64,000 nt of DNA from Pholiota molesta (taxonomy: Eukaryota; Basidiomycota; Agaricomycetes; Agaricales; Strophariaceae): the NCBI GenBank assembly GCA_014925825.1, contig JACGCK010000023.1, positions 186,001 through 250,000 of the forward strand, written 5' to 3'. Positions 23,530 through 37,346 of this stretch are shown piece after piece (the stretch's first letter is position 1; every line of letters begins with the position of its first letter). A program made the position numbers and the translations under genes. Below the pieces are notes generated by a model. The model had not been told where the DNA came from and ran no database searches. It was given only the letters and a program-made list of their open reading frames with translations.

Positions 23530-24725
23530 ATGGCCGATGCAGAGGAGAAGGATCGCTTGCTGAGCATTCTGCAAGGTCATGGCCAGTCGTTTCTCAGTTC
23601 CTTCGGTGTCATCGACGACAGTTCGAAAAAAGAAAAGTCAATAGCTATGCCCAGAGGATATGTCTAGAAAAAAATCGCGAAAAAACGAGGTTTCTGATGA
23701 CAACGAAGAGGAAGAAGAATGGTTTGGCATTGGCAAAGAAGCGCCGTCTGACGACGATTCCGAAGAAGAGGAGGAGGAGACTGGTAGTGGTACGCAGTCA
23801 CATCATATCTGGGGTTCCTTGCTTATATAATTCTACAGAATTTGAACATACCGACGATGAATTCACCAACAGTAAAGTGGAAAGTAATGTCGTGGTGTTT
23901 TCAGATCCTAGCGTGAAGAAAACCACAACAATAGATCATGTTTCCAAGACTCAAATGAAAGCTTTCATGGTACACCGCTATCACGATTATAAAGATAAGA
24001 AGCTTATGAGAACGTTGTAGTCTTCAAAGATATCCAAAATATCATCAATTCTTTGGAACCTGCCTTAGCGAAGCAGAATAAGGAGGAAGAGGAAGAGGAC
24101 AAGTACGCTACCTTCTGATGAATTTATAACTGTCCATTGATTTTCTTTCTTTCAGGACGAATGCCCAAAACGATGCGATACTCCATAAACTTGTTCACAC
24201 AAAACTGCTATCCGGGTCTATGACCACTGAGTTAGATCTGACACCAGCCCAGCGCCGAAAAGCTCTTGCAGGCCGGGTCTGGAACTGACAGGAGAAGCAA
24301 AGCTGGGAAAAGGAGAACGTCTCGTCCGCGATGCAGAGAAAAGGAAGGCTGCAAAGCGCGTCAGGGAAGGACTGGCCAGCAAGCAGAAAGAGAGAAATAT
24401 GCAGGAGCTTGAAGAGGTAACTTTTTTCTTTCTTCGACCTAATCTCGAAAATCAAACTCAAACGATTTAAAAGGCTAAAAATCTGGGGAATTACCATCCA
24501 ACGTTGAAGAAAGTGTTTGAAGCATCTGCGAGCGTCCCCACGACACGAAAAAGAGAAAAGGGTCTAAAAATGGGAGTCGGGAAATTCAGCAATGGCGCTC
24601 TTCGGCTCAGTCGGGAAGATGTGAATATGGCCATGGGAAACCACGGTTCGTCGTCTAGCCGCGGAAGTCGCGGGGGAGGGCGAGGAAGAGGTCGAGGGCG
24701 AGGGAAATCCGGTAAACGGAAGTGA
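23530..24725 (+). CDS. Probable nucleolar protein with RG-rich tail (frame broken)
   Basis: Starts MADAEEKDRLLSILQGHGQS then FLSSFG. It continues with a Lys/acidic stretch (EEEEEWFGIGKEAPSDDD), DPSVKKTTTIDHVSKTQMK, the conserved block LDLTPAQRRKALAGRV, EAKLGKGERLV, AAKRVREGLASKQKERNM, NLGNYHPTLKKVF and GLKMGVGKFSNGALRLS, and ends in an Arg/Gly-rich tail (GGGRGRGRGRGKSGKRK). Highly charged composition and an RG tail are typical of rRNA-processing factors, so a role in ribosome assembly is inferred, not shown; I cannot name a yeast orthologue with certainty. Four introns are seen. One-base corrections are needed near 23655, 24046 and 24282, matching the pattern in other genes of the window. Confidence 0.65.
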
Positions 24726-25010
24726 TTCGTTACGGTGTTGAGTATGATTGTTCTCTTTTTTTCTTCAATGGATACATGTGAATATTAATGCAAGTTTTGA
24801 GAACAAGAATACAGTGGCAGAACGTCATGAAAGGTATGCATCAATCCTATACATAAGAAACTTGAGCCTGGTAACTGACATCATGGTTCTCTAGCCGTCT
24901 TCCTCCATCCCGATGCAGGCTTGGTGATTTTCTGCATTTCAAAGCTCTTAAATCATTCCTGCCGAATATACCAAATGAAGCAAACGTACAATGCGATTTG
25001 GTTTCCTTTC

Positions 25011-26391
25011 TCATCGATCATAATTGTCTTCGTCGATTTGGTCGAGATACTTGAAGGCTGTGAAATCCAAGGTGGTGGACGACTGTCACTACATCAGGAT
25101 GTTTTTCGTACAACCGCCCTGCGAACTCACAGATGTCTTCCACCATCATGCATTTCGCCCGTTCCCTCGTCCCTTGCCGACCAAACCTGATCAAATAAAA
25201 TCAAAAGATGCCTCTTCCTCGCGGGCCTACCTAAAATTCACATTGTGCTCTTCATATGTGCTCCTGACATGCGTCCGGAAATGACCTTGATGGAGTTCAC
25301 GTTGTGTAGGGGAAGGTCCTCTGATATGCTTTGAACTACACATAGTGAGCAACTCATTCAGGAGATTCGTGCAAGCTTGGAAATCCTACCGATACAATTC
25401 CCTGCCGAATTCATCATGCACCACGATAGGCGCACTTTTGGATGACCGACTTAGGTCTTCCACTGTACCATCCTTTCCGACCCTAAAGCGACCAAACGCC
25501 ATGAGAGGTTCATATTTTCGGGATGCTGGGCAACGAAATACCTTGTGATCAAATTTCCTTCTTGATCTTGGAAAACGACCTTCACGCCAGCCGGGACGAT
25601 GTAATGATAAATCTCGGGCTCAGAATCCTCGTCATCCCAATATTGTTGTTCAAACATTGCGGGCTTGGAAAATATTAGGACTGACATACGGTCCTTTCTG
25701 TATTGCTCACCTGGACCGTTTCTTGCTGCACGGTACGTGCTCGAGGTAGTGTTGATGGTGGTAGTGGCGGTTGTAGTGGTGGTTGCAAATAAGATTGCGA
25801 CGGCTGCCTTCTCGCTTCGTTCTCGTTTGACTGAATATTTGGAACTTGCGCCTCCTACAAGCGGTCAATTAGACAAACACCGGACTATCCTGGTAGCCAA
25901 ACTACCCAATGCTCAGGCATCGACCTAGGTACCGTTGCTGCATATGTTCCTTTCTCCTCTGGATATTCGGCATAATGGATTGTATGTATGCTCGTGGAGT
26001 CAGGCTGCCCAAGATCTGCCATTGTCGAAATCCTGGGATCTGTGACGGATGCAGAAAAGCGATTCCCTAGATTCCCATCTGTTATCCAACTCTGATCTCC
26101 TACCCCTTCGCGCTCATGGTTGTAGGATGCTTCATCACGGGAATCTTCCCTATGCACAGAAGGTATGGGGCTCCAAGATCGGGACGGCGGAGGCGGTGCT
26201 TCTGGGGCCACTTGGGCATATTGATGTCCATTGGACATATACCGACTAACGACTGGCGATTCATCCGGTGTTACGAAAGAGTTTGGCACGTTTGCCTCGC
26301 GCCAACCTTGCTCTAGTGGGTGAGGCGTCGAAGTGTGGAAGTCATTTGACTCGTGGTTGCGGCGCTGCATAGCATCGTAGGAGTTCAGCAT
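25011..26391 (-). CDS. Conserved fungal Pro/Gln-rich protein, function unknown
   Basis: The ATG at 26391 starts MLNSYDAMQRRNHESNDFHT, followed by a long disordered region (PPPPSRSWSPIPSVHRED, ISTMADLGQPDSTSIHTIHY). After splicing, a Gln/Pro run QSYLQPPLQPPLPPSTLPRA leads to the most conserved-looking part: WDDEDSEPEIYHYIVPAGVK then VVFQDQEGNLITR, and after another intron SKSAPIVVHDEFGRELYR. The latter resembles a fungal family with a Y-I-V-P-x-G ... F-Q-D-x-x-G-N-x-I-T-R signature known to me only as hypothetical. Introns are GT-AG. The last exons (25011-25300) are uncertain: two frames remain open, ending at 25011 or 25018, so the 3' end is approximate. Confidence 0.6.
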
Positions 26392-26654
26392 AATGGGCTG
26401 TGAGATTGTAGAATACGGAAGGAAAAAGTATAAAGTAAAATAATCATGATCTTCAACATCTCATCTTTTATTGGGAATCGTTCAAGCTCACAGGTTCTTT
26501 GGAACGCGGCCGCGAAATATCACTACCTTGAAAACCCGCATTAGCCGCATTGGAAAAGGCGTCGTTTGGGTGCAGTGACTGCTTCCGGCGGTTCCGGTGC
26601 CTGATTTAAACTATACAAAATGAATGAAAAGTATCTTCATAAAATGGGGCGACA

Positions 26655-27065
26655 TTACAGGATGAGTAGGGTACTCGATGGTCCTATATCGTCGACTTCA
26701 TGGCCTAGAATTCCTCCGAATGCATCCACTGGACGAGTGACGGATGGTGGGACACGGCCATTCGTACTCTTCTTCGATTTCCGCCTCAATTTCTTCGGAC
26801 TCTTATCGCCCTGATCAGGTACTGTATGTTCTACAATTTGTAGATTTGGGTTAGGTGTTTTGGGATGGTGGCTAGTGAGATTTTTGAGGAAAGTAAATGC
26901 GGGTGGCATCTGGAGGAATGACTTCGGTGCTAATGATGCAAGGCAGGGCTTTGTATATAAGGCGAAGGCAATCTCTTTATATAGAAGCCACGAGGGAACC
27001 ATGTGCGAATTTGAAGCCAATCCTGAAGCTCCCGGTGAAGTTCCCTTACACTGATCTATTATCAC
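26655..27065 (-). CDS. Hypothetical basic protein, doubtful
   Basis: A single minus frame of 136 codons in the gap between two minus-strand genes. It starts MIIDQCKGTSPGASGLASNS and contains a basic Lys/Arg cluster (GDKSPKKLRRKSKKSTNGR) followed by VTRPVDAFGGILGHEVDDIG. I recognise no family and see no membrane segment or signal peptide. The size, orientation and composition allow a small nuclear protein, but the frame could be chance or part of a spliced gene. Confidence 0.3.
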   Translation of the reverse strand: MIIDQCKGTSPGASGLASNSHMVPSWLLYKEIAFALYTKPCLASLAPKSFLQMPPAFTFLKNLTSHHPKTPNPNLQIVEHTVPDQGDKSPKKLRRKSKKSTNGRVPPSVTRPVDAFGGILGHEVDDIGPSSTLLIL

Positions 27066-27261
27066 CCTTGCTTGTCACCTCGTGGGTCAGATCGTGTTTT
27101 GGGCAGATCCAATAGGCGAGAATTATATCCACTCATAGCGGCATTACTTTCATTACGGGCTATGTTACTGGAATGCTGCGAACTAATGGAGTTTTTCAGA
27201 GTCGAAAATCTGTAAGATAGTGGGCCATGTTACGGTGGGTCTCTTGATACTCCTTGGTTGG

Positions 27262-28510
27262 TTAGTCGTCCGAAAGAAGTTGACCGCGTTGCAATTGTCG
27301 TACATGAGCCAATGCCTGGGCAACTTTGCTGATAGCATCTGCAGTCGCTCCGACGGAGATGGGGTCCAGGGCCTGCGATGTCAGTGCTGACAATCGACCA
27401 GATAAGGCACGTAGGGAGGTTTGCAAGGCTTGCGAAGTTTCATCCAGTACCATGATAGATGATGAGGAAGGTTCCATGGGCAAAATTGATGTGGATTCGA
27501 TTGGACGAGACGCCAAAGTCAGTGGTGGAGCTTCAACGAATGCCTGAAAAAAAAATAGAAACGCAAAAAACTTTATTATTAAAATCTTAAAAGACGAACC
27601 TTTTGTTTTCCTTTCGCGGCTTGAGGTTTTTCTTCCGCCAAGTTACGGCCAAACGGAGAGGAGAAAGGAAGAGTAGTTGCAATCTGTGACACCTTATTAT
27701 TTAATGGACCCGAGATGCACTGGAGAAACGCACAGGGGGTGTAGGTTCACTTAGAGAGCTGCCAGCCTGTGATTCAACGCTGGTCGATAGGCCGTTAGAT
27801 TTGGATTCCAAAGGAACGAGCTTTTCGCGTCCTGCCCAATCAGTTTCCGTGACATAGACATTCTCACATATAACGCATTCCTAGGATGGTCATGAGCTTC
27901 CAAATACTTCATGATATGGTAGAAAATACCTTTCTGGGGTCCTTTTCTGGACCTGATTTCGGTGGCCGGACAAGAGGGACGCCATAGCATGTTTCGTTGG
28001 GACACTCGTCTCCAAGCATGGCCCATCCTTTCAACAGTCTGCTCCCAATTTCCGATGATGCTTGGTCGGATTGTTCGCGTCGGCGCCTTGACTGTTCACT
28101 TTCTTCAAGAGGAATAAAAACGGGAGATCCGGGAGCATCTGAGAATTCTGTGGGAGGAGTCGATAACGGGGAATGAATTGAGTCGGTCGATGTGATCGAG
28201 GATGCTGCAGGGAGTTCTTGTGCGGGAGCTGTTGTTGCCAGAATGAACAGCCTTCAAGAAGGTATCAAGCAATTACTATACCTGGTGTATTTCCATCGTC
28301 GCATTTGACACACAAGGTAGTTATTGGCGTCTTGCCTCTTGGCGATCTGAGAAGAGGGACCGTGCAGCCAGGTGTCGAGCAGGACTGGTCAGTCAAAACC
28401 TGTAAGAGAGGTCACTTTACTTTCAGATAAGAGTATATAACAACTCGACTCGCCCATCCTTTGAGCATATAATCCCCTAGTGCCTGTGAAATATCCGCTA
28501 TGCTAGCCAT
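27262..28510 (-). CDS. ZNRD2 / p27-autoantigen-like zinc-ribbon protein
   Basis: Starts MASIADISQALGDYMLKGW at 28510; this ATG is preferred because the alpha-helical start is family-typical. Two Cys-Cys zinc-binding units follow: CSTPGCTVPLLRSPRGKTP with a closing TTLCVKCDD, and CPNETCYGVPLVRPPKSG with a closing KECVICEN. This pattern, C-P/S-x2-x-C-x-V/T-P-L-x-R-x-P ending C-x2-C, is that of the Sjogren/scleroderma autoantigen 1 (ZNRD2) family, here with two copies. The C-terminus (QALQTSLRALSGRLSALTSQ) is a predicted helical segment with heptad-like leucines. Intron 28400-28453 has GC-AG ends (TGG then GCGAGT); only that choice joins KGW to VLTDQSC. The cellular role of the family is poorly known. 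Confidence 0.78.
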
Positions 28511-28719
28511 GGGTGAACGCAGGGTGAACGTCGGGTATGAGAGACAGGGCGGCAAACGGGCCGATGATGAACGCGTAGGATCACGTGGATGTATACGACT
28601 GGGCTTGGCAAATGGGAATGCCACGACAGTCTTGCTACAGTCAGCTTCCGTTCACACTTTCTCTCTTCCCTCGGTCTCTCGCAAACCTATTCTCTGCAGG
28701 CTTTTGCCTGTCATTCCTT

Positions 28720-31700
28720 ATGAAGTGGGGGAGACACTGGCCGGAACTTTTTACAGCGGCGTTGATCCTAGCCATCAACGGCGTCCGGTGGTTTCATGCA
28801 ACGGATGCATCAAATCCCCTCAAAAGTCCATCGGTCTGGACAACTCAACGCAAGCTCGCAGCTCGGTCCGTTTCAACAGTTTTAAATTGCATCCCAAATT
28901 TTAATATCGCCATTCAGCGAGAAAACACGAGAGTTATGGTACCATGGGTTTGACAACTACATGACTTTCGGTCCGTAAATATATCTTCTCATCAGTATAG
29001 TAGTTTATGCTGATCTACCATGTCACAGCATTTCCAATGGACGAGGTTAATGGTGCTTATATGCTGAAGTACCTATCTAATTGGACCCGTCTTCCAGCTC
29101 ACTCCGTTATCATGTTCAGGACAAGGCCCGGACTGGGGTAATCCGTGCGTGTGGTCTTGTGCAGTTTTACTCATAAACCATGATGCTGATGCTCCCAAGA
29201 GCAAACATAGCTGCCAATGATGTTGCAGGCAACTTCTCTCTGACGCTCATAGATGTTCTGGATACTCTGGTGGTTCTGGATGATCGTGCAGGTTTTGAGA
29301 CAGCGGTCCGGAATGTCATTGACTGGGTATCTTTTGATGTCAACACTAAACCTCAAGTCTTCGAAACAACAATTCGCGTACTGGGAGGTCTCTTATCTGG
29401 ACATATATACGCCAACAAAACTGGCCAGCCTTTCCATCTACCCTGGTACCAGGGAGAGCTTCTCACACTGGCGCACGACCTTGGAAAGCGGTTACTACCT
29501 GCATTTTCCACACCTACTGGCCTTCCATATGCTAGGGTATATATTATTCTATTTCCAATGACAATTCTGTTTTTATCCAACACACATTTTTTCAAGATTA
29601 ACTTGCGCCATGGTCTTATGAAGGGCGAAACGGTGGAAACATGTATGTCAACGTGTACTTCTTATTTTGATTCGAAGTCATTGAGAGAATGTAATAGGTA
29701 CGGCCGGTGCAGGATCTCTAATCTTAGAGTTTGCGACTCTCAGTCGACTGACTGGGGACGACCGATTCGAAAAGGCGGCTTACAAAGTAGGAGTCGAGTA
29801 CTTGTAGTATTTGCCTCGAAGCTCACAGCCTTTCAGGCCTTTTTCGGAATCTGGAATCGTAAATCGGATATTGACTTGGTGGGGAATACAATAAATACAT
29901 GGACAGGCGTTAGTTCACTTTGCAGCTCTTTTTCATATTTTCACTCATCGGGAATGGATCTAGGCATGGACTCATCCAGAGACAACGGGGATTGGAGCTG
30001 GAATCGATTCATTCTACGAATATGCCTTGAAGTGGTATATTCTAAGCGGTTTGTGATCGCATTGCCTTAAGCATTGCAAATGCTCACCATCCGGTTGGAT
30101 AGGTGAAACTGAATTCCTTGACGTTTGGGAGGACGCTTACTCAGCGATAATGCGGTATTCAAGAGCCAAGGACGGTTATTGGGTAACTCCAGTTTCTATC
30201 AACCTACATGAAGTTACTCATTGACTCTTGTAACACGAAAGTATCGAACCATAAACATGCATAGCGGCGATGCAGCATATTTAACTATCGACTCATTATC
30301 GGCATTTTGGCCAGGACTGCAAGTTTTAGCGGGCGATGTTCAAAATGCAATCAAATTGCATATGATCTGTACGTTCCACAATTGACTATGTTTCTATCCA
30401 AACGGGTTTGAGATATGCCCTTCGCAGATTACAATTTGTGGAGGCAGTTTTCGGGCTTACCAGAAGTATATGATACAAACTATAAACAAGCTACCTCTCA
30501 TCAATATCCTTTACGACCTGGTGAGTCATTTCCTGATTCCTTTTGACCCCTTAACCTAATTCCTACTGCAGAATTTATTGAATCTACATGGTATCTATAC
30601 CGAGTTAGTGGACTTGGAGACAAAAAACGTGGTTCTTGTAAACTGACTGGATAACAGGCTACTAAAGATCCATTCTATCTTGAAGTTGGCGAACGAGTCC
30701 TCGAGGACCTTACTACACGAGCGAAAGTCGAATGTGGCCTGACTGGCATTCAAGATCTTCGCACCAATAAGCGCGATGATAGAATGGAGTCATTCGCGCT
30801 TTCAGAAACATTGAAAGTGCGTCTAATAATTTCTATTAGAGCATATCTCCAATGATGTTTCTTTCTAGTATCTTTATCTTCTATTTGACGAGGAGAATGC
30901 TCTTCACAGCGACGATTCCAACTACGTCTTCACCACAGAAGGTCATATCTTGTCGCTTGACCGATCTCACATCAAGCCGGTATCTGCTTCTAAGCAGAAA
31001 GCACGGAAGTTTGTGAGCCACCAGTGCCCAGCGTACGTGCCCTTTTCAAGGACGGTGGACGATCAGAAAAGACCTTCAGGCCTTGTTCTGGGAGTGAGGT
31101 CAAGACCAGACGTGGATTACGCACGACACCTGGTTGCCTTGAAGCCAACGGCAGAAGATATCTTGCATTGGTCCCCGGATGGCTGGTGCGAGCGACCGAA
31201 AGTCGAGCCTTATGTGAGTATTGATACCGACATTTGAAGACATTCGTTTGTTGAACAATCGTTATACCCAGTCTTTCGAGTTCATTCTTGCTCCCGGCGG
31301 GAAAACTGTGCCGGAGGATCTAAGCCCTAGTTTCCTCAAGCTAGAGATTGTTCAGGATGGATTTGTGTTGCATAATGTCACTGGGGTACGAACCCAAATA
31401 GTCCAACGCCTAGATGGAAAGGGATACGATATAAGAAAATGTACGTCTTCATACCTGTGGCATGATTCGCAACAAATTTGCTGATACCTTTCTATCAGTG
31501 GGGCAATATCATGTTCGCCCAGGACATCTGGTTTATGTTAACGATTCGACTATTTTCGCCTCGCAAACAGACCCTACCCACATTGCGCAAGAAGAAATAC
31601 GGCGCAGAGATGCTGAACTGCATCTCAGAATCTTCACAGCTAGTGTGGATCCTATGCTACAAGTGCAGTCCAGTGCGATCAATAATACGACACTCGCCTC

Positions 31701-32241
31701 CATCGTTGGCTATGCCGCCCACTTCGGTGCAGACTTATCATCCTCCGTTATTCTCGATCCTACAGAACCGACGCCTCGAATACGAGATGCCAATGGCGTA
31801 GCAGTCCGTCGGGAACCTGATAACAAACATGGGTGTGATCCCTACGTTCATCAATACCAGGATAGTATGCTCCTCGTGCATCGCGGGCATTGCACATTCT
31901 TAGAAAAGCTGCTGCAAGCCCGCGATGCCTTAGCGGCCGGTATTATTATTATCAGCGACGAAGAAACCGGAATCAACCCCACCGCCAATATAGAGGAGTT
32001 GGCAGGAGTCGGCGACCTCAGCGATGTAGGTGTTATTCTATTACCGAAGAAGACTGGGGAAACTTTCGAAGAGATGATTCTCGTTAGCGAGAAATCCAGT
32101 ACGCTGCAGATAATGGTGGCGTTCCAACGGAAACTAGACGATTTGGCGATTCCGAAAGCTTACCAAAGGACGGAGACGAGGCGGAGGAGGAACAGACTAA
32201 AGACCCCAATCGGATATTGTACATCAACGGGCATCCACTAA
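28720..32241 (+). CDS. EDEM-type GH47 mannosidase-like protein with PA domain
   Basis: ER-degradation-enhancing alpha-mannosidase-like protein, which marks misfolded glycoproteins for ERAD (yeast Mnl1/Htm1, animal EDEM3). The ATG at 28720 starts a signal peptide [20 protein letters not shown]. The GH47 domain shows [130 protein letters not shown] and [20 protein letters not shown] sequence ending in FTTEGHI. A protease-associated domain lies in the last 250 residues ([31 protein letters not shown]). It ends TSTGIH with no HDEL/KDEL. About ten introns; the frame is clean where checked. The 3' end is only 73 bases from that of APRT. Confidence 0.93.
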
Positions 32242-32314
32242 TGAATACACGTCTATTGATTTGATTAACAAGATCGGTCCTCGTCTGCATCCTGAGATAT
32301 ACATAGCTAATCGT

Positions 32315-33062
32315 TTAATCTTCCGATTGGACGACAGAGTAGACTGGCGCATCGAGCTTGGAGGCAGCTTTGAGGAACAAGAGCTCAATCACGAAGAGGT
32401 ACTCTAGGGTTTTTCCGCCTTGCTTGGCGACGAGTTCGCCAGCAGCTTTAGCAGATCCACCTATACTATGTCAGAAACTAGAGTCCGATGTAAGTGAATA
32501 ATAATAAAATTTACCTGTCGCAATCAAGTCGTCGATAACGATAACAGACTGGCCGGGCTTGATAGCATCAGCCTGCATCTCGAACGAATCCTAGAGATCA
32601 AGCGCTTCGATCAGCGATACTGAATGCCCAAGAAAATAAATCGGCAAGACTCACCATGCCATATTCCTTTTTGTAGCTCGCGCTAATCGTCTGCCCCGGT
32701 AACTTGCCCGCTTTTCTCACTGGGACGAATGCGGCGCCCAATCTTAACGCAATGATCGGCCCGAACAAAAACCCTCGAGCATCGAGACCGACTATCACAT
32801 CGACTTTCTTGGCTTGCGAGTTGGGGAGCGTGTGCGAGGTGATATGGTGCACGAAGTGGGTGATCAAAGTCTCGAATACAAGAGGGTCGCGGAGGATGGG
32901 GAAGATATCAAGGAAGACGATTCCCTGACGTGAGAAATGGCAATAATATCAGAGGATGTAAGTAATTTAAATTAGAGATGCGGGAGCGAGAACCACACCC
33001 ACTTTCTTCGGAAAGTCAGGATGTGAAGTCAGATGGCTCCTGATAAGTTCAACGTCGGCCAT
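32315..33062 (-). CDS. APT1: Adenine phosphoribosyltransferase
   Basis: Purine salvage enzyme converting adenine and PRPP to AMP in the cytosol. The ATG at 33062 starts MADVELIRSHLTSHPDFPKK, then GIVFLDIFPILRDP, VDVIVGLDARGFLFGPIIAL, RLGAAFVPVRKAGKLPG, ASYKKEYGMDSFEMQADAI and the PRPP-binding loop VIVIDDLIATGGSAKAAGEL, ending APVYSVVQSED. The type I PRTase signature (VIDDLIATGGS) is complete. Length of about 185 residues is normal. Introns of about 55 bases are GT-AG and the frame is clean. It faces EDEM tail to tail. Confidence 0.95.
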
Positions 33063-33340
33063 GTTGAAAGATGATAGATAGGTTAAGAGGGAAACGATCG
33101 GAAGTTATTTGGCTATATGAAGGATATTCATATCACGGAAATTTTTTTGAGGCGTTATTTTACAATCGATGTCGTAGCCACATGCAGCAGTCGGCTCAAG
33201 CATTCAAAACTAAGGAATACATATATGTAATGTTTTTGGGACTTATATTTTTTGGAGAGCCCATAAAGCTTATTGCATAGGAGTCATGGAGGTGCATTAC
33301 AAATGAGCAGTACAGGAAAAAACAGACTACGCCGACACAT

Positions 33341-34324
33341 CTAAACAGACTCAAGAATCTCAGGCTCCTTGAACTCCTTAGCAACCCGCGTGCCTGTCTC
33401 CTAGGATAAGGAAGAAATGTGAGAGCATGCAAAGGTGAAGTTGAAACCAAACGTACGTCTGTTGACTCGCCATGGAGTTCGAGCAACTTGGAGACATCGA
33501 ATTTGGGAGCCTTGAGGATCTTAGCCTTGCGGACATAGACGTTTTGGAGAGGGTAGATGCTGCGCGAAGCTTTCTCGATCTCCCGTCCGATAGCCTCAGG
33601 CACAAACTTCTGGACGAGCTCCTTGAGGTCGCAGGTGGTAGCCTCACGGGTCATGATCTCGAACATCTTTTTCCTGATTTCCCGGATTTGGCTGGTCTGG
33701 GCGTAAGTGGTCTTGCGGACCTGTGATGGGCGGCGCTTGGTGAAGCCAATGGCGAAGAGACGGAGAAGGTAGCCATCGGTCGTTTTTACGTCAACGTGGG
33801 CTTCAATGAGGGTTTGCCATTTACGGACGAGAGAGCGGAGCTTGTCCGAGGTGAAATCCATCCCGTGGAAGTTGGTCAGGCAGTTCTTGCCTTGGATCTC
33901 GTCAATGCGCAGTTTGATTTTGCGGAAGGATTGCTCCTCATCCTTGTTGAGATCGGCGAGGGAGAGTTCGATGATACGACCCTTGAGGGAGTCGTTGGCG
34001 TTCTCTGTCCAAGTTGTGAGTTTAACCATCTTATCAAAACTTTTGATTAACGCACTCAAGCCCTGCGACCTGTTAGCCAAGGTCTTTCCGACATTTCGCA
34101 CCTCGAAGATTGAAGGGGCCTTGATGTCGTACCAGTCTTTAAAGTGGATTTAGTGGGAAAATAAATTGCAGGTGATTCATGCAGCATACCCTTGCGCGAG
34201 AAAGGGTCGACGACCTTTTTCTTGATACCCTTCTTGCCCTTCGATAGGCGCTTGTTCTACCATGGGAGTAAGCCTCTTGCGTGCACAAACTCTGTTGACG
34301 ACGACGAACCTTTCCGACAGCCAT
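33341..34324 (-). CDS. RPS1: 40S ribosomal protein eS1 (S3a)
   Basis: Component of the small ribosomal subunit near the mRNA exit site. The first exon encodes only MAVGK, then [49 protein letters not shown], after an intron of about 60 bases [100 protein letters not shown] and [12 protein letters not shown], ending [12 protein letters not shown] very short first exon is common in fungal ribosomal protein genes. Codon use is strongly C/G-ending, as expected for high expression. Start codons of this gene and ATG10 are 119 bases apart. Confidence 0.97.
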
Positions 34325-34443
34325 GCTTGAGGTATACCGACGCCCTGTAGAGCGAGCACGGACTGATCCCTAGTTTCTGTTTGGTTGTGTTGTGGCCGTG
34401 GCTTGAAACCTTATTCCTGAAAACTGTATACTAGTTTCCCAGG

Positions 34444-35109
34444 ATGCGTCACAGTCACGACATGCTCTCCCGCTCCCAGTTCGTCGTTGCCGCCAGCGCC
34501 TTTGCCCGCCGCCATCCGCAATGGCAATATGTCGACGGCCATCGTCCTGGTTATAACTACTTGACACGCACAACAACACATTTTTTAAAATCACCAGCTT
34601 CTCCTGGCTACGATGAGTTGGAAGTAGAGGATGTTGAAGCAGAGGATGCTGCAACCGCCACTGAGCAGCTTCCCCCTACAATGTTAACGGTACAGGAGCA
34701 CATTGTTTATTCAGCCTCGTTCAATGTCCCTGCATTTTATTTTACTGCCCATGACGCAAGTGTGTTATACCTGCTGAACTTTTTATTAAACCGCTCATTT
34801 CTTGCAGACGGGACTCCATGTTCACTAGCTGCTCTGGTGAACAGCTCGTTCTTCAAAGTCAAGCCGCCGGCTGAGACGGAAGCCAGCGATTACGCTCTTA
34901 CCCTACCTCATGTGTCATTTCCCTTGCTTTCGCAGGGCGACCACCCGACGCTGGGAACACCCTGCTGGTACTTCCATCCGTGCGAAACGGACGCGGCCGT
35001 CAATGAGTTCATGTGTGCAGTAGAGGAAGCTGACTGGTCGGAAGAACAGAGACTGGTTCGATGGATGGAATTGTGGATTATGGTTGTCGGAAGTGTGCTC
35101 AATGTGTAG
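34444..35109 (+). CDS. ATG10: Autophagy E2-like enzyme Atg10
   Basis: E2-like enzyme that conjugates Atg12 to Atg5 in autophagy. Two exons (34444-34759, 34808-35109). The start MRHSHDMLSRSQFVVAASAF is followed by an acidic linker (YDELEVEDVEAEDAATATEQ) and the Atg3/Atg10 core: VQEHIVYSASFNVPAFYFTA, PLLSQGDHPTLGTPCWYFHP with the catalytic Cys in the HPC motif directly after, and the C-terminal WMELWIMVVGSVLNV. Length of about 205 residues is normal. The frame is clean. It shares a 119-bp divergent promoter with the ribosomal gene eS1. Confidence 0.88.
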   Translation: MRHSHDMLSRSQFVVAASAFARRHPQWQYVDGHRPGYNYLTRTTTHFLKSPASPGYDELEVEDVEAEDAATATEQLPPTMLTVQEHIVYSASFNVPAFYFTAHDASVLYLLNFLLNRSFLADGTPCSLAALVNSSFFKVKPPAETEASDYALTLPHVSFPLLSQGDHPTLGTPCWYFHPCETDAAVNEFMCAVEEADWSEEQRLVRWMELWIMVVGSVLNV

Positions 35110-35339
35110 AGAATCTGCACATATTCGATACGGATTTCTGCGCTAGGCGGTGAACACGATCGTAGCCGGGCGCGAGAAACATATGATAGCCAATCGTGGT
35201 AAGTATAGCCGGATCATATGGGCTGGGGGTATAAAGGAGCTGGGGGCGGGCGTATTATACATCCTCCGTCCAAGACCGCTGTATATATCCTTCGACGAGC
35301 AAGCGCTGGCGACGTAACATTCCGAACAGAGTGGGCTGA

Positions 35340-37346
<2,007 letters not shown>

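Noticed and set aside
29180..30070. Long 296-codon plus frame as a separate gene
   Set aside because: Its first half is part of the EDEM gene; the rest is intron read-through and out-of-frame sequence, while the spliced model keeps the GH47 motifs.
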